Below, piece by piece: positions 33,648 to 43,560 of a DNA stretch of 46,589 bases. Both the position numbers and the translations under genes were made by a program. Location of the stretch: positions 1 through 46,589 of the forward strand of contig JAYMTF010000190.1 of assembly GCA_036897485.1 (NCBI GenBank). Reading direction: 5' to 3'. How positions within the stretch are numbered: the first letter of the stretch is position 1; every line of letters begins with the position of its first letter. Below the pieces are notes generated by a model. It was not told where the DNA came from, ran no database searches, and saw only the letters and a program-made list of their open reading frames with translations. Source of the DNA: Pelargonium nanum (Eukaryota > Streptophyta > Magnoliopsida > Geraniales > Geraniaceae).

Positions 33648-33893
33648 ATGCGACCGAGGAGTGGTTCTTGGTGGTGGCCGGAGCTGGGGTTCTCCTCCGT
33701 GCTGTCGTCGGTTTTCCGGTGGCCGGAAATCGACTTGTCGTACTTGACGAGCGGGTGGAGCTTAGAGAGCTTCGGGTGGTTGGATTTTTCGTTGGTGGAC
33801 GATGTGTTGTGGAGCCTCGTGACCATCTTGGAGTCGCTGGCTCTTGTGGCTATGCTCTGCTTCTTCTTCTTGTTCTGTGGATGTTCCATTTGA
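33648..33893 (+). CDS. Small single-pass membrane protein of unknown function
   Basis: The protein has 81 residues in one exon and starts MRPRSGSWWWPELGF, the first ATG of the frame. The middle part is rich in Trp, Ser and Leu (FRWPEIDLSYLTSGWSLESF). The C-terminus is one hydrophobic helix (about residues 58-80, SLVTILESLALVAMLCFFFL) closing with FCGCSI. The TATA box, CT-rich leader and GC content well above the flanks support a real gene. I think similar short proteins with a Trp-rich head and a FFFLFCGC tail exist in other plants, but I cannot name a family. The opposite-strand frame over the same bases is a shadow. Confidence 0.62.
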   Translation: MRPRSGSWWWPELGFSSVLSSVFRWPEIDLSYLTSGWSLESFGWLDFSLVDDVLWSLVTILESLALVAMLCFFFLFCGCSI

Positions 33894-34062
33894 AGATCTT
33901 TATTTCAATTTCTTCATGTTTTTTACTCTTTTCTTAATCGGTAAGTTATTAACTTGTAATTATTTGAAGTTTTTAGTTTTATTTTTATTATCATATATTC
34001 TTGAATTTGAGCAAAATAAATTTCATGGACATGTTCACTATTGAAGTGAATTTGGAGTTTGG

Positions 34063-34328
34063 TTACTTCCTCGTATCAAAATGATTGAATTGATTCTTGG
34101 TATTTTTATTTGAAAATGAGTGTCATTATTGTATTTCATGAACTTAATTCGGTATGAATTACTGATAATATTTATTATAGTTTTATTTTTACGAAATTAA
34201 TTATGCATAAATTATCAATAATATTTTTATAATAAACTAGTTATTATTTATTGATTAAATTTGTTATATTATATGAATAATTTAGAGGAGAAAATATGCA
34301 CTCATTTTGGTCTGGGATGAGGGAGTAA
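34063..34328. repeat. Stowaway-like MITE downstream of the small membrane-protein gene
   Basis: The left end TTACTTCCTCGTATCAAAAT and the right end ATTTTGGTCTGGGATGAGGG then AGTAA are imperfect inverted repeats of the CTCCCTCCGTCCC type. The length of about 266 bases and the AT-rich interior fit a Stowaway element. Confidence 0.6.
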
Positions 34329-35430
34329 TAAGCTAGCTAATTAACGTTTTTTTTATGTTATAACACATGAATAAATGTCAATACTGAATAATTTGTTTTA
34401 AAAATAAAACAAAATATTTATTTTGAGACAGAAATATAGGGAAACAATCAGACAATACATATTATGTTGTTGCTTGTGTCTTTTGGCAATCTTGTAAGCA
34501 TTGCATGCATATCTTGTAGATTTGTGGGTATTCTTGATGAGTTGGAGAATTAAATAGTAAATAAATGTGGTGATGGAGCCATGAGAGGAAGACAATTTGA
34601 TTTTCTTTATTTTTTTTAATATGTAGATGAAGGAGCTAGAATGAAGGAATGGTGGAGATTAGGATGATGAGTCATGAGCTTTGACAACCCAACCACCCAC
34701 TCCCACTTGTTTGGTCATTTTTGGCTCTCTTGGTTTCAGCTTCAACTTCTCATTTCTCAGTCATTCCAAGAAGAATTCTATGGTGATTGGTGAGGCTCAT
34801 GTGAAGCTTTTCTCATTTACTGTTCAGCTCTTTGGGGGACAATTTTATAGACATGTATAGGGTTAGGCAAAAAATAATTGAAATTCTTGAAAATGCTTAG
34901 TTATATAGGGTTATAAGATGAATATTTTGATGTCGGTGTTGTCCATACTTTAGAACATATATAATGTATCTGGTTGACTCAACTGAATTAAATATCTTCT
35001 TTTTTAAATATAATAGATTGATATTGATACATTTGGTTGATTTTACGTGTTTTAGAGTTTGAATTCATTTCTTATAGAGTTAAATGAAGGTTAATTTAAA
35101 TTTGAAAATTGATTTTCGGTTTCTTATAGGTGTAAATTCTCGAACATTTTATTTATTGTATGAGGTATTAGATATATTGTATTAAAATTAAAAATGTGAT
35201 GTGACGAATTTTTAATTTTATATTTTGGAACTAGATGAGTTGTAACATTGTTATTGTTGAACTTGTAACTAGAAAATTTTATGTTGTGTTAATTAGTAGA
35301 TGTAGCGATGTACCTCTTTTTTAGCGGTCAATTTTAACACACTAAAGTGTGTTATTGTCCTATCCATGTGTTAAGCTAATTGTTTTGAAAATGTTCTAAA
35401 TATGAATTTTTTTGGGGAGGATATGGAGCT
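34329..35430. other. AT-rich spacer, nothing recognised
   Basis: This stretch is very AT-rich with short homopolymer runs. I found no gene, RNA or clean repeat structure in it. Confidence 0.4.
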
Positions 35431-35439
35431 AGAGGTTTT

Positions 35440-35990
35440 GGTCTTTAGGAGTGGAGCAGAGGCTTATATCATTGCACTTGAGTTCCTGGAGCTTGTGTAA
35501 GGACAACACACCGTTAAGAGAAGACTCAGATGTGTTCCCCAAAAACTCTCTTGGACATGAGAGTAAACGTCTGTTTCGAAAAAATTCGAGCCTCACTTCG
35601 CTAGTAGGAATTGGAGAGAGTTCTAGAAAGAGAAAGTAGAGAATGTATATATATGTAAAATGTTAGATCTCTCTTCTTACCAAGAAGATGAGTATTTATA
35701 GTTACAAAATGAAATCTCAATGAATCGTCGTGTGGTTGATTGTTGGTGACGTGGGGTCCACTTTGATGACACTCGAGTATTTGAGTTCTAACCTTCCGTG
35801 TGCGCCGTCAACAATATGCGTCAGATCAGTTTCAGAGTTTCTGTATGTCCTTCAAGCATTACAATACTTAAGAGCTTCTATTATTTTAGATAACATCTCA
35901 GTGTTCAAATAGAGCAAGATGTGGTAGTGTGTCTCGGTGGGGCGGTGACTTGGTGATATGGGACCTTTTGTAATGACCCAATGAGGCGAG
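35440..35990 (-). mobile_element. Probable LTR fragment (antisense)
   Basis: Read on the - strand, the segment has a TATA-like CTATAAATACTCATCTTC (near 35705-35685) followed by a GC-richer transcribed-type stretch. This is the layout of the U3/R/U5 part of plant retrotransposon LTRs. No second LTR, primer-binding site or polyprotein was found, so at most a solo or truncated LTR remains. Confidence 0.4.
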
Positions 35991-36179
35991 AAATTTGAAG
36001 GCCTCTTGTAGAGATTAAGTGTAGTGACCCTCTTTGGAAACCTTGAGGCTTCAAATAGTTGTTTTTAACATTTTTCAAAATTAATCAAACCAGCTTAAAA
36101 GTTCATAAATGCATATAATTTGGCTGTTAATTGATGGGTCTCTCTAATGTACACTTTCTCAATATATATCAAATCAAAA

Positions 36180-36414
36180 CCGGAAGTGTAATTCCTTAGG
36201 CAGCCTAACACCCACTACTTAGAAATAGCAATCAAACTAAAACAAGAAGTGTAATTCTATAGGTAGCCAAAACCCACTACTTATAAATAGCAATTTTACG
36301 AGCAAGGGATTGCTCACAATTTGTTATTTGTGAATAGACCTGACACGAACTTATAAATAGCAATTTTACGAGCAAGGGACTGCTCACAATTTGTTATTTG
36401 TGAATAGACTTGAC
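36180..36414. repeat. Local tandem duplications (period 70 and about 65)
   Basis: The block with CTTATAAATAGCAATTTTAC occurs at 36279-36344 and again at 36349-36414, period 70 and nearly identical. Just before it, AGAAGTGTAATTC with CCCACTACTTA also appears twice (about 36182-36225 and 36245-36284). Confidence 0.75.
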
Positions 36415-36474
36415 GATTTGTGTCATATTTTGTGTATCATATATGTGTTGTATAGATCAACACAAATATAATAT

Positions 36475-36735
36475 CGATGTTATCCGAAAAATCAAGCCGA
36501 AAAAACGAATAGCGGAATGACCCATGGCACCCCGACCCTATATTCCGAAAGATTAAACGCCTCAAAGAAGATGGAATCTTCGGAATACCCAAGGAGCACA
36601 TGAGGAAGACGTCTCCTACGCTCATGCATGAGGCATGTCCGAACGGGCATACATAGGAGTGGCTCGGCCGACCGCACCCTGATTACCCCATAAAAGAGGA
36701 AGGGGCGACGAATGTCCCAACAAGGACTTGTGAAT
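36475..36735 (+). mobile_element. GC-rich patch, probable LTR fragment
   Basis: The patch is distinctly richer in G and C than both flanks. It contains phrases such as GGCTCGGCCGACCGCACCC and CCCCATAAAAGAGGAAGGGG, the latter resembling the TATA region of Gypsy-type LTRs. No coding domain is present. Confidence 0.4.
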
Positions 36736-37043
36736 TTTAAGGAAGCATCTATGTTTCTAACTTTCTATTAGATTTTATAATAAGATGTTGAATAATAATA
36801 ATAATATTGATGTTTTATTATAAATAAATAAATGAAACAACATGTAAGATTACAAAATATATTTTCATTTTGCCTCTCTTTTTATTTCTCTTATAAAGCC
36901 TAAAAGAACAAGTCAAATTATATGCAATAAACATTAAAATGGTAGTGTGTGTGTATTCATATTCACTATTAGAAAAGGTCAATATGTATGTGTTGTGGTG
37001 TGCACAAACAGCATTTGGCATCCACACAACACTCCAAACTCCA

Positions 37044-37050
37044 TATAAAA
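37044..37050 (+). promoter_or_regulatory. TATA box of inhibitor gene 1
   Basis: TATAAAA lies 85 bases before the ATG at 37129. Confidence 0.75.
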
Positions 37051-37128
37051 GAGCAACATCACATGACTAAATCTTGCTCACTCCAACAAAATAGTATCAC
37101 AAATCACAAATCTTATTTCCAAACCACC

Positions 37129-37659
37129 ATGAACAACATAATGTCCCTAGCATTCATGTTCCTTAATGTCCACGCACTCCTTCCATTAGGCCAATCCCTC
37201 CTCCTTCCATCGGACATCAACTTGATCGAACAAACATGCATGCAAACACCTTTTTACGACCTTTGCGTCGCTTCCCTAGAGAGCGATCCTCGTAGCGAGA
37301 ACGCGGACACGGAAGAGCTAGCCCGTATAATGGTCGACGTGACCAACGCGAAGGCGCTAGAGACTATGAACTATATCCACAAGCTGCTCAAGGAAAAGCC
37401 AAAGCACAAGATGCGCAACAAGTTGAGTTCTTGCGCGAAAAAGTACGTTGGGATTGTGAATGCTGATGTTCCCGAAGCCCTCTCCGGTCTAAAATCGGGA
37501 AACTACAAGTTCGCGGAGATAGGAGTCAATGATGCGGCTGTCGAGGTCAAGTCGTGCGAGAGTGAATTCAAAGGAAACTCTTCGCCATTGTCCGAGAAGA
37601 ACCAAGTTATGCGCGATGTGTGCCTAGTGACCGCATCGATTGTTAAGTTGTTACTCTAG
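37129..37659 (+). CDS. Invertase/pectin methylesterase inhibitor family protein, gene 1 of the array
   Basis: The protein has 176 residues in one exon. A signal peptide (about residues 1-23) precedes the mature four-helix domain. The hallmark cysteines are Cys37 and Cys46 (TCMQTPFYDLC, the N-terminal hairpin) and Cys102 and Cys143 (SSCAKKY, KSCESEF), with an extra Cys165. The layout IMVDVTNAKA, SGNYKFAE and SPLSEKNQVM resembles cell-wall and vacuolar invertase inhibitors (C/VIF) more than pectin methylesterase inhibitors. These bind the active site of acid invertases in the apoplast or vacuole. The residues at the inhibitory loop are YKF (126-128), where C/VIFs have PKF. The ATG at 37129 starts a canonical signal peptide; the frame is open further upstream but across the TATA region. 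It is about 39% identical by eye to gene 2 downstream. Confidence 0.93.
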   Translation: MNNIMSLAFMFLNVHALLPLGQSLLLPSDINLIEQTCMQTPFYDLCVASLESDPRSENADTEELARIMVDVTNAKALETMNYIHKLLKEKPKHKMRNKLSSCAKKYVGIVNADVPEALSGLKSGNYKFAEIGVNDAAVEVKSCESEFKGNSSPLSEKNQVMRDVCLVTASIVKLLL

Positions 37660-38824
37660 TTAATTTAATTAGAGCTTCTACATTTCTTTGTGATGTAATA
37701 ATGGTTTAGTTTTGCTCCCTAGGCATGTTATTTTACCTAGTGAAGAACTTTCACATTTGAAGTTAGCATTAGATTCTATTAAAGCATGCATGATTTTCAC
37801 AAAATTATATGATTACAATTCTTTTCCGGTATAAACTATATGTCATTCTCATATGTTTTACGTTTTATGAATATTTCTGCTCGGGTTTTAGCCACAGTTA
37901 AGACTTTTGGTTACCTTTCAGGGTGTGTTTAGACTTTTGGTTACCTTTCATTATTTCCTTGGTTTGCTCTGTTTAAGCCTTCCTTGCAATTTAGCGAAAT
38001 AAGGCTAAAATTGGTCAAATGCACCATGGGCTTGGGTTTTAGAAGTTTATTGACATTAAGGTCTTAAATAAGGCCCAAATTGTATATTTTTAATTTGGGG
38101 GTGAGAAATGGTCAACTCAGTCAAAGTAGATCTACCGGGTCTGACCAAGTTTGACTTAAAAACCCGATACCAGCATGATCCAGATCAGTGATCCAAGTCG
38201 TCAAAATCTTTTAGAGTCTCGCAGCGTTGTTTATCATTCTAAACACGCGTCGTCTTAATTATTTGACAATTACGGCAGAAAATTTGTCGCAGAAAAACGC
38301 GATTAGAGTTTAAACAGAGACAACTTTTCGTTTTTTGTCATTTGCACTGCAACTCTCTCTCAACAGCTGTTCTATGCGGCTCTATCAAACAATATTTTAA
38401 ATATCTTAAACACACGATTTTTGTGTAACATGTCATAAGAGCGTGATATTTGTACATTACACATACTCATCCCACTTTCTAACCTTTTATGTGTCGTCGC
38501 GTATTTTTAACATGGTATATATGGCAGTCATTTACATTGCATCTACTTATTTGATAACTTAATAACCACAAGTAGCGCTAACAATTTGTGTTCACTTGTA
38601 TTTGTGAAAGGTTGAAAATACAGTATTTTACCATACGAGATATTCCTAATACCGACACAAAAAGATGAGACTGAAAATCACTTGTATAATTAATGTGACA
38701 ATACGTTATTTTTTGAGAGTTGAAGAAAAAAATTGGATTAAGGTTGGAAAAGAAGACGAAAATGATAGTGTATCAAATATTTAGTTTGTTAGTTACGTGC
38801 TCGAAAATAAAAAAAAATAAAAAA
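37660..38824. other. Spacer downstream of inhibitor gene 1
   Basis: The first 150 bases or so are 3' UTR. The rest is AT-rich. A short direct repeat (AGACTTTTGGTTACCTTTCA) occurs near 37902 and 37932. No gene is supported. Confidence 0.45.
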
Positions 38825-38848
38825 CGCTAGAAGGAGGGCTTGAACCTC

Positions 38849-38881
<33 letters not shown>

Positions 38882-38898
38882 AACTGAGCTATTCCAGC
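38825..38898 (-). tRNA. trnN-GUU: tRNA-Asn(GTT)
   Basis: On the - strand the sequence folds as a complete cloverleaf. The acceptor stem GCTGGAA pairs with TTCTAGC (one G-T pair), the discriminator base is G, the D-arm is AGCTCAGTTGGTTAGAGC, the anticodon loop CTGTTAA has GTT at 38864-38862, and the T-arm is GGAGG TTCAAGC CCTCC. The internal A-box (TAGCTCAGTTGG) and B-box (GGTTCAAGCCC) of polymerase III are intact. A long T run on the same strand (38824-38806) serves as terminator. No intron and no CCA are encoded, as expected for a nuclear gene. It looks functional. Confidence 0.96.
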
Positions 38899-40782
38899 AT
38901 TCATTTTTATATATTGTTCTCTTTCAAATTTAAATTAATTCTTTTTGGCGTCATGGATCTATTTGAGCTTCACTTAGTTAGGTGTTTAGTTTATAGTGAG
39001 GCAAACGACATTAGTGTTGGTTACTCATAAACATAGGAGATCAATAATATTTATGTCACCACAAGGAATGCATGTTTCTCAATACAAATATATTTATTTG
39101 TTCATCTTGAAATCTTTATGGCAATGTGGCAGCGCCAAAGTGCACATTTGTCTTTCAGGATCACCGACACAAAAAGATAATAAATATTATTTTTTCAACA
39201 AGATTAAATTATAAAACTTTCTAATTTATCAGTTTCAATCTACAAACTAAGTTGTAAATATATTTGGAAAAAGCATAGAAGCGTTGCTTCAATAAAAGAA
39301 ACATAAAAGCGACTTGGTGAAAAAATAATCTAAAGATGAGCGAAAAATTGACTAAGCGAAAACGATTATCTTATATATAGTTTTCAGTCAGCGAATGAAA
39401 ATTCTTTTTACAAAGTTATGTAGTTGTGAAATTCTGTTATGTGTGTAATTGGTAAAGCCTTTTGCATCAATTATTTGGATACTAGTGCTGAATTATTGAT
39501 GAAGTGATAGTGATTAATTTCTGCACATATGTGATTTTGTCCTCAACTGTCATTTTAGTTAGATAATGAAGCCATCAACTGTTATACATGATACAAGACA
39601 GCCACTGAAAATTGAAAATGACCTCAAACAAGATGCTTGTCAAGTCTTCTCAACCAAGTAACTTTAGTTTCAAATCATTACCAATTCTATATATTCTTCA
39701 TAAGCTTTGGATTGTTATTAGAGTTGGTTTAGAACATTCCACGTTTCATCTCCGGTTAAAATAGAATTGAATCGATTTAGTTGTGATATTCTTCTCAATT
39801 ACTTACTTATCAAAATTCAGACTAAGCGATTCACCTTCATTTTACCTTTAAACCACTCAACATGATGGATGTTGATAAAAATAATTACGACTAATGTCGA
39901 TTCACTTTCATTTACACGTGTTATCTTTGTAGAATAACGATTCATGGAAGAAATGACGTGAATTGGAGTGAGGAATCCCCGCTTATGAGGGTGATGGGGA
40001 TGGGGAATATGGGGGATAAAATAGGGCCCATGCGGGGAACGGGGACTAGTATGAATGCATCTCCATGGAAAAAATCTGAAATTCGCATATAAGTTATACA
40101 TATATAATTTATACATATATGTGTCTAACTTATAAATAGAATTGTTAACTTAATTGTTTTACATATTTGTCGATTCACTTTCATTTACTGTATTATCTTT
40201 GTAGAATCGTGATTCATGAAAAAATGACGTGAATGTGATTAACTATATACAACTACCGCTGGATGACATCAACAAGCTATATTTTGCCAACCTATGAGTA
40301 AAATAGGGCATTAGTCACCTTTCAGGCCCACCGAAGATTAATTAGGTAAAATAGTAAGATTTTCTCCATGGATTCACCATTAGAGCAAAACAAGTACACA
40401 CAATAAATTTCATATTTTAAGAATAACACAAGACATGCCCACGAATTCCTAACTTTAATTTTTTTCTTTATAGTTTACAAATTACTTTTACTTGTTTTCA
40501 CGCTTTTGATTTGAGAAACCAATTTTAATCTTTGTACTTCAACCTAGCTTAATTTTATCTTTAAAGTACTTGGTGATTGCAAGTTGCCTTGATAAACTCC
40601 AAACTCTATCTTTTGAGAGACCAACATTTGAAAAGTTTGTTATCGACTTATATATATACTTTTGAATGGTACACTTTGCCGCGATCAACACGCCAAGATA
40701 AATAGACCATCCATCTCTTGTTAAGTACACTTGGTCATTTATGCACACACATCATGATATCAATATGTTTATATGTACACAC

Positions 40783-40813
<31 letters not shown>

Positions 40814-41040
40814 TGGAAGGGATGCGTGAATTTGTGACCTCGAGGAGAGGTCATAATAGTTGTTATATATCAACACCTCACTAATTTCCCTTACAAAACC
40901 TTCCCATTTACATTGTTAGGTTGATGCATGAGAATATATATTGTTTTCCATGAATAAAAGATCTTATTTGTGGTATGCCAAACCTTAACATATTGGTATA
41001 CAACTCATGTACGAATATACAGAGAGAAAGAGAAAAAGAA
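38899..41040. other. Gene-free AT-rich region with minor repeats
   Basis: A 65-base segment starting TCGATTCACTTTCATTTAC is present at 39897-39963 and again at 40169-40233. A G-rich patch (GATGGGGATGGGGAATATGG, near 39990) and CA/TA microsatellites at 40784-40813 are also seen. Open frames here show no family features. Confidence 0.5.
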
Positions 41041-41043
41041 ACT

Positions 41044-41243
41044 TAAGCCAACTTATTTTTGGCATAGGTTAAGCCAAACTAATAAAGTGATGATACATCG
41101 TTAAATTTCATTCATACCCACCCAAGTGAATTGGTGGGAGCGGAGCGACCCGCCCGGATTCATGAATTGTAATGAGGTGTTATCATCTCATTAATGATTT
41201 AGCCTAAGCCAAAAAATTTGATTAGCTTAGGCTCCCCTTCCTC

Positions 41244-41280
<37 letters not shown>

Positions 41281-41479
41281 TACATATAAAGGGATTGAGG
41301 AGTCTAAACCATTAATGCATGAGATGTTGACACCTCATTAAAAATCTTGGATCCGGACGGGTCGTTATGCTCTCACCAATTCACTTGGATGAGTATGAAT
41401 GAAATTTAATAAGATGTTGTCAATCGTCACCTTATTGGTTTAGCTTATACTAAGTCAAAAATTAATTAGCTTATATATA
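41044..41479. repeat. Large imperfect palindrome (foldback element)
   Basis: Arms of roughly 190 bases face each other. The left arm has CATTCATACCCACCCAAGTG, GGTGGGAGC, GACCCGCCCGGATTC, GAGGTGTTATCATCTCATTA and ATTTAGCC. The right arm has the complements in reverse order: GGTTTAGC, TTTAATAAGATGTTG, ATGAGTATGAATG, TCACCAATTCACTTGG and GGATCCGGACGGGTC. A TA/CA microsatellite (41245-41280) sits near the centre. Each arm contains one copy of the dispersed repeat seen at 20478 and 31239. A TA/GT/GA microsatellite follows at 41471-41512. Confidence 0.7.
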
Positions 41480-41514
41480 TATATATGTGTGTGTGAGAGA
41501 GAGAGAGAGAGGAT

Positions 41515-42717
41515 GGGTGGAGATCGAAGTTACAAACTAATTTCTAGCTAGGACTCTGCATTAGTTTTTGTGGGTAGAGATTAATAGAAGATGTTAGTTT
41601 TGGCTTTGTGGGATCTGCCTTTTATTTGCTACCTTAGCCACAATAAAATGACATGTATGCCATGAGGAAATTTTCCACTCATGTGCTTGAAATTAAAAAT
41701 GTACGACAAATTAAATAAACAATGTTTGATTACTAGAGAGAAAGAAAACCTTTTGGAGGAGTAAAAGTTGTTGGGAGTGTGGATCAAATCGATTTAAAAG
41801 AAACAATTAGAGGATTTTTTTGAATATGAGACACAAAATGAAGAAAAATGTATGAAGATTTGAATAGTCGTGCACAACAGCTGAAAAATCGTTCACATAA
41901 CCCTAAATGAGAGTTAACATGTCGTCAGATAATAAAACCAGTTTATATTTTCATTGAACGAGTTAAACTAAAGTGAACAGTATTTCAATGCACAAAAGTC
42001 TGTATTGAAATTGATCTTTTTAGTTTTTCATGTATATTATGTTATATATTTTTTCATACTTCTTCTAGTATAAATATAAAATATGATGTAATGTGTAAGA
42101 ATCTAGGTTGTAGGATGATGCTTGAGAAGTGTCGTGAGATAGCCTAAACAAGTGAGAGCATGCACAAATTAAAGAGCACAGAGTTGCAATGTTACATAGA
42201 TCACACTTTGTGTGATACTTCTAGAGAGATCAATGTTTAGTACTCTATAAAGGCTAGTATTTTTACCGAGTCAAAATTCTAATAATGGTAGAGTGCAATG
42301 TGGATAGTTAGAACAAATAATGTTTGATCTTGTTTATTCTATTTTCACATGCCCATCAATTTCTTACAACGGCGAATCTTCCACAAAGATGCAACTATTG
42401 AGTTCATGCTATTACACTTTGTAGCCATGGTGTAGTTTGATATAAAATAAAATGACAAATGATTTGTCAACTCTATACACTCTTTAGAGTGTATACTATA
42501 GGAGATGCCCTTAGCTTGCTGGAAGAAAATATTGATAACATCTAAGTGCAAAAATTAAGAGACATGTCATAAGATGGAGGTCTAGAATTCTAGTGCCAAA
42601 ACCAAATAATTGTTTAGGATAAGCTATGATTTTTCAGATATTATTTGCATATATTTGTTGGCAAATCAATTCTAGTATTCATAATTGAATGCCATGACAA
42701 CAACATGCACCCACTCC
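41515..42717. other. Spacer upstream of inhibitor gene 2
   Basis: AT-rich; no gene or structured repeat recognised. Its right end is the promoter of inhibitor gene 2. Confidence 0.4.
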
Positions 42718-42726
42718 TATATATAA
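42718..42726 (+). promoter_or_regulatory. TATA box of inhibitor gene 2
   Basis: TATATATAA lies 107 bases before the ATG at 42825. The leader ends in a (CAA)-rich tract (42790-42823), a composition known to be unstructured and favourable to translation in plant leaders. Confidence 0.75.
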
Positions 42727-42824
42727 GCTCCCTCTAGACTCTTCTTCTACACCCACACCACACATCTCAAACACAAAAACCATCTCAAAACAACAACAAA
42801 ACCAACAACAACAACAAAAAAACC

Positions 42825-43337
42825 ATGAAGAACTACACCATCTGCTCAACTCTCCTCCTCCTTCTCCTCCACCTCCAACTCTGCTTCTGCAACCAAACCC
42901 TAATCAACCAAACATGCAAGAAAACACCATTTCCTGATCTCTGCGTGTCCTCTCTCCAAGCAGACCCGCGAAGCAAATCCGCGAGCCTGCAAGGTCTTGC
43001 TCGAATCATGGTCGATGTTATCGACGCTAAGGCCACCGCAACGCACCAACAGATCAAGAAGATGCTTAAGGGGAACCCCCCGGACTCGAACCTGAAGCAG
43101 GCGCTGAGTTCTTGCGCGGATAAATATTATGCTATTATTGCGGGCGACGTGGCGCAAGCTGGCTATGCTGTGGACACCGGAAACTACAAGTTCGCGGTGG
43201 ACGCCACCAACGATGCGGCCGGAGAGGCGGACGATTGTGAGAGAGGGTTTGGAGGGAGGTCGCCGATGAGTGCTATGAATAAGAATATGCATGGTGTCTC
43301 GGTTGTTGCTTTGTCTATGGTTAATATGTTGATATGA
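42825..43337 (+). CDS. Invertase/pectin methylesterase inhibitor family protein, gene 2 of the array
   Basis: The protein has 170 residues in one exon. The signal peptide is strongly Leu-rich (about residues 1-22, TLLLLLLHLQLCFC). The mature domain has Cys31 and Cys40 (TCKKTPFPDLC) and Cys97 and Cys138 (SSCADKY, DDCERGF), the two disulphides of the family. LARIMVDVIDAKA, DTGNYKFAVDATND and RSPMSAMNKNMHG follow the C/VIF layout, so an apoplastic or vacuolar acid invertase is the likely target. A pectin methylesterase target cannot be excluded. The inhibitory-loop triplet is YKF (121-123), as in gene 1. Codon use is more GC-rich than the flanks. The 3' region carries a duplicated polyadenylation segment. 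Confidence 0.94.
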   Translation: MKNYTICSTLLLLLLHLQLCFCNQTLINQTCKKTPFPDLCVSSLQADPRSKSASLQGLARIMVDVIDAKATATHQQIKKMLKGNPPDSNLKQALSSCADKYYAIIAGDVAQAGYAVDTGNYKFAVDATNDAAGEADDCERGFGGRSPMSAMNKNMHGVSVVALSMVNMLI

Positions 43338-43419
43338 GTAATGGGTACCAGACGGTATAGGCGTTTCGGTTCATACTCGAGGGATTGGGTTCAAGACCCC
43401 TTTAGAGCGTTGGGTGTGT

Positions 43420-43560
43420 GTTGTAATGTGTTTTATTTAATAAAAAGCTTTCTAGAGATTCTCATCATATTTGACGAAGAAATGTGGGTGTAAGTTGTAA
43501 TGTGTGTTATTTAATAAAAAGCTTTTAAGAGATTCTCATCATATTTGACGAAGAAATGTG
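43420..43560 (+). repeat. Tandem duplication of the 3' end with two AATAAA signals
   Basis: The block starting GTTGTAATGTG and containing AATAAAAAGCTTT, AGAGATTCTCATCATATTTG and ACGAAGAAATGTG occurs at 43420-43493 and again from 43494, period 74. Each copy has one AATAAA (43439-43444 and 43513-43518). It is in the 3' region of inhibitor gene 2. Confidence 0.85.

Noticed and set aside
39817..40116. 99-codon - strand frame with PHGPYFIPHIPHPHH
   Set aside because: It is produced by a G-rich low-complexity patch; no start context, splice sites or family features.
42900..43292. 130-codon - strand frame across inhibitor gene 2
   Set aside because: It is a shadow of the GC-rich coding strand; the + strand has signal peptide, cysteines and promoter.
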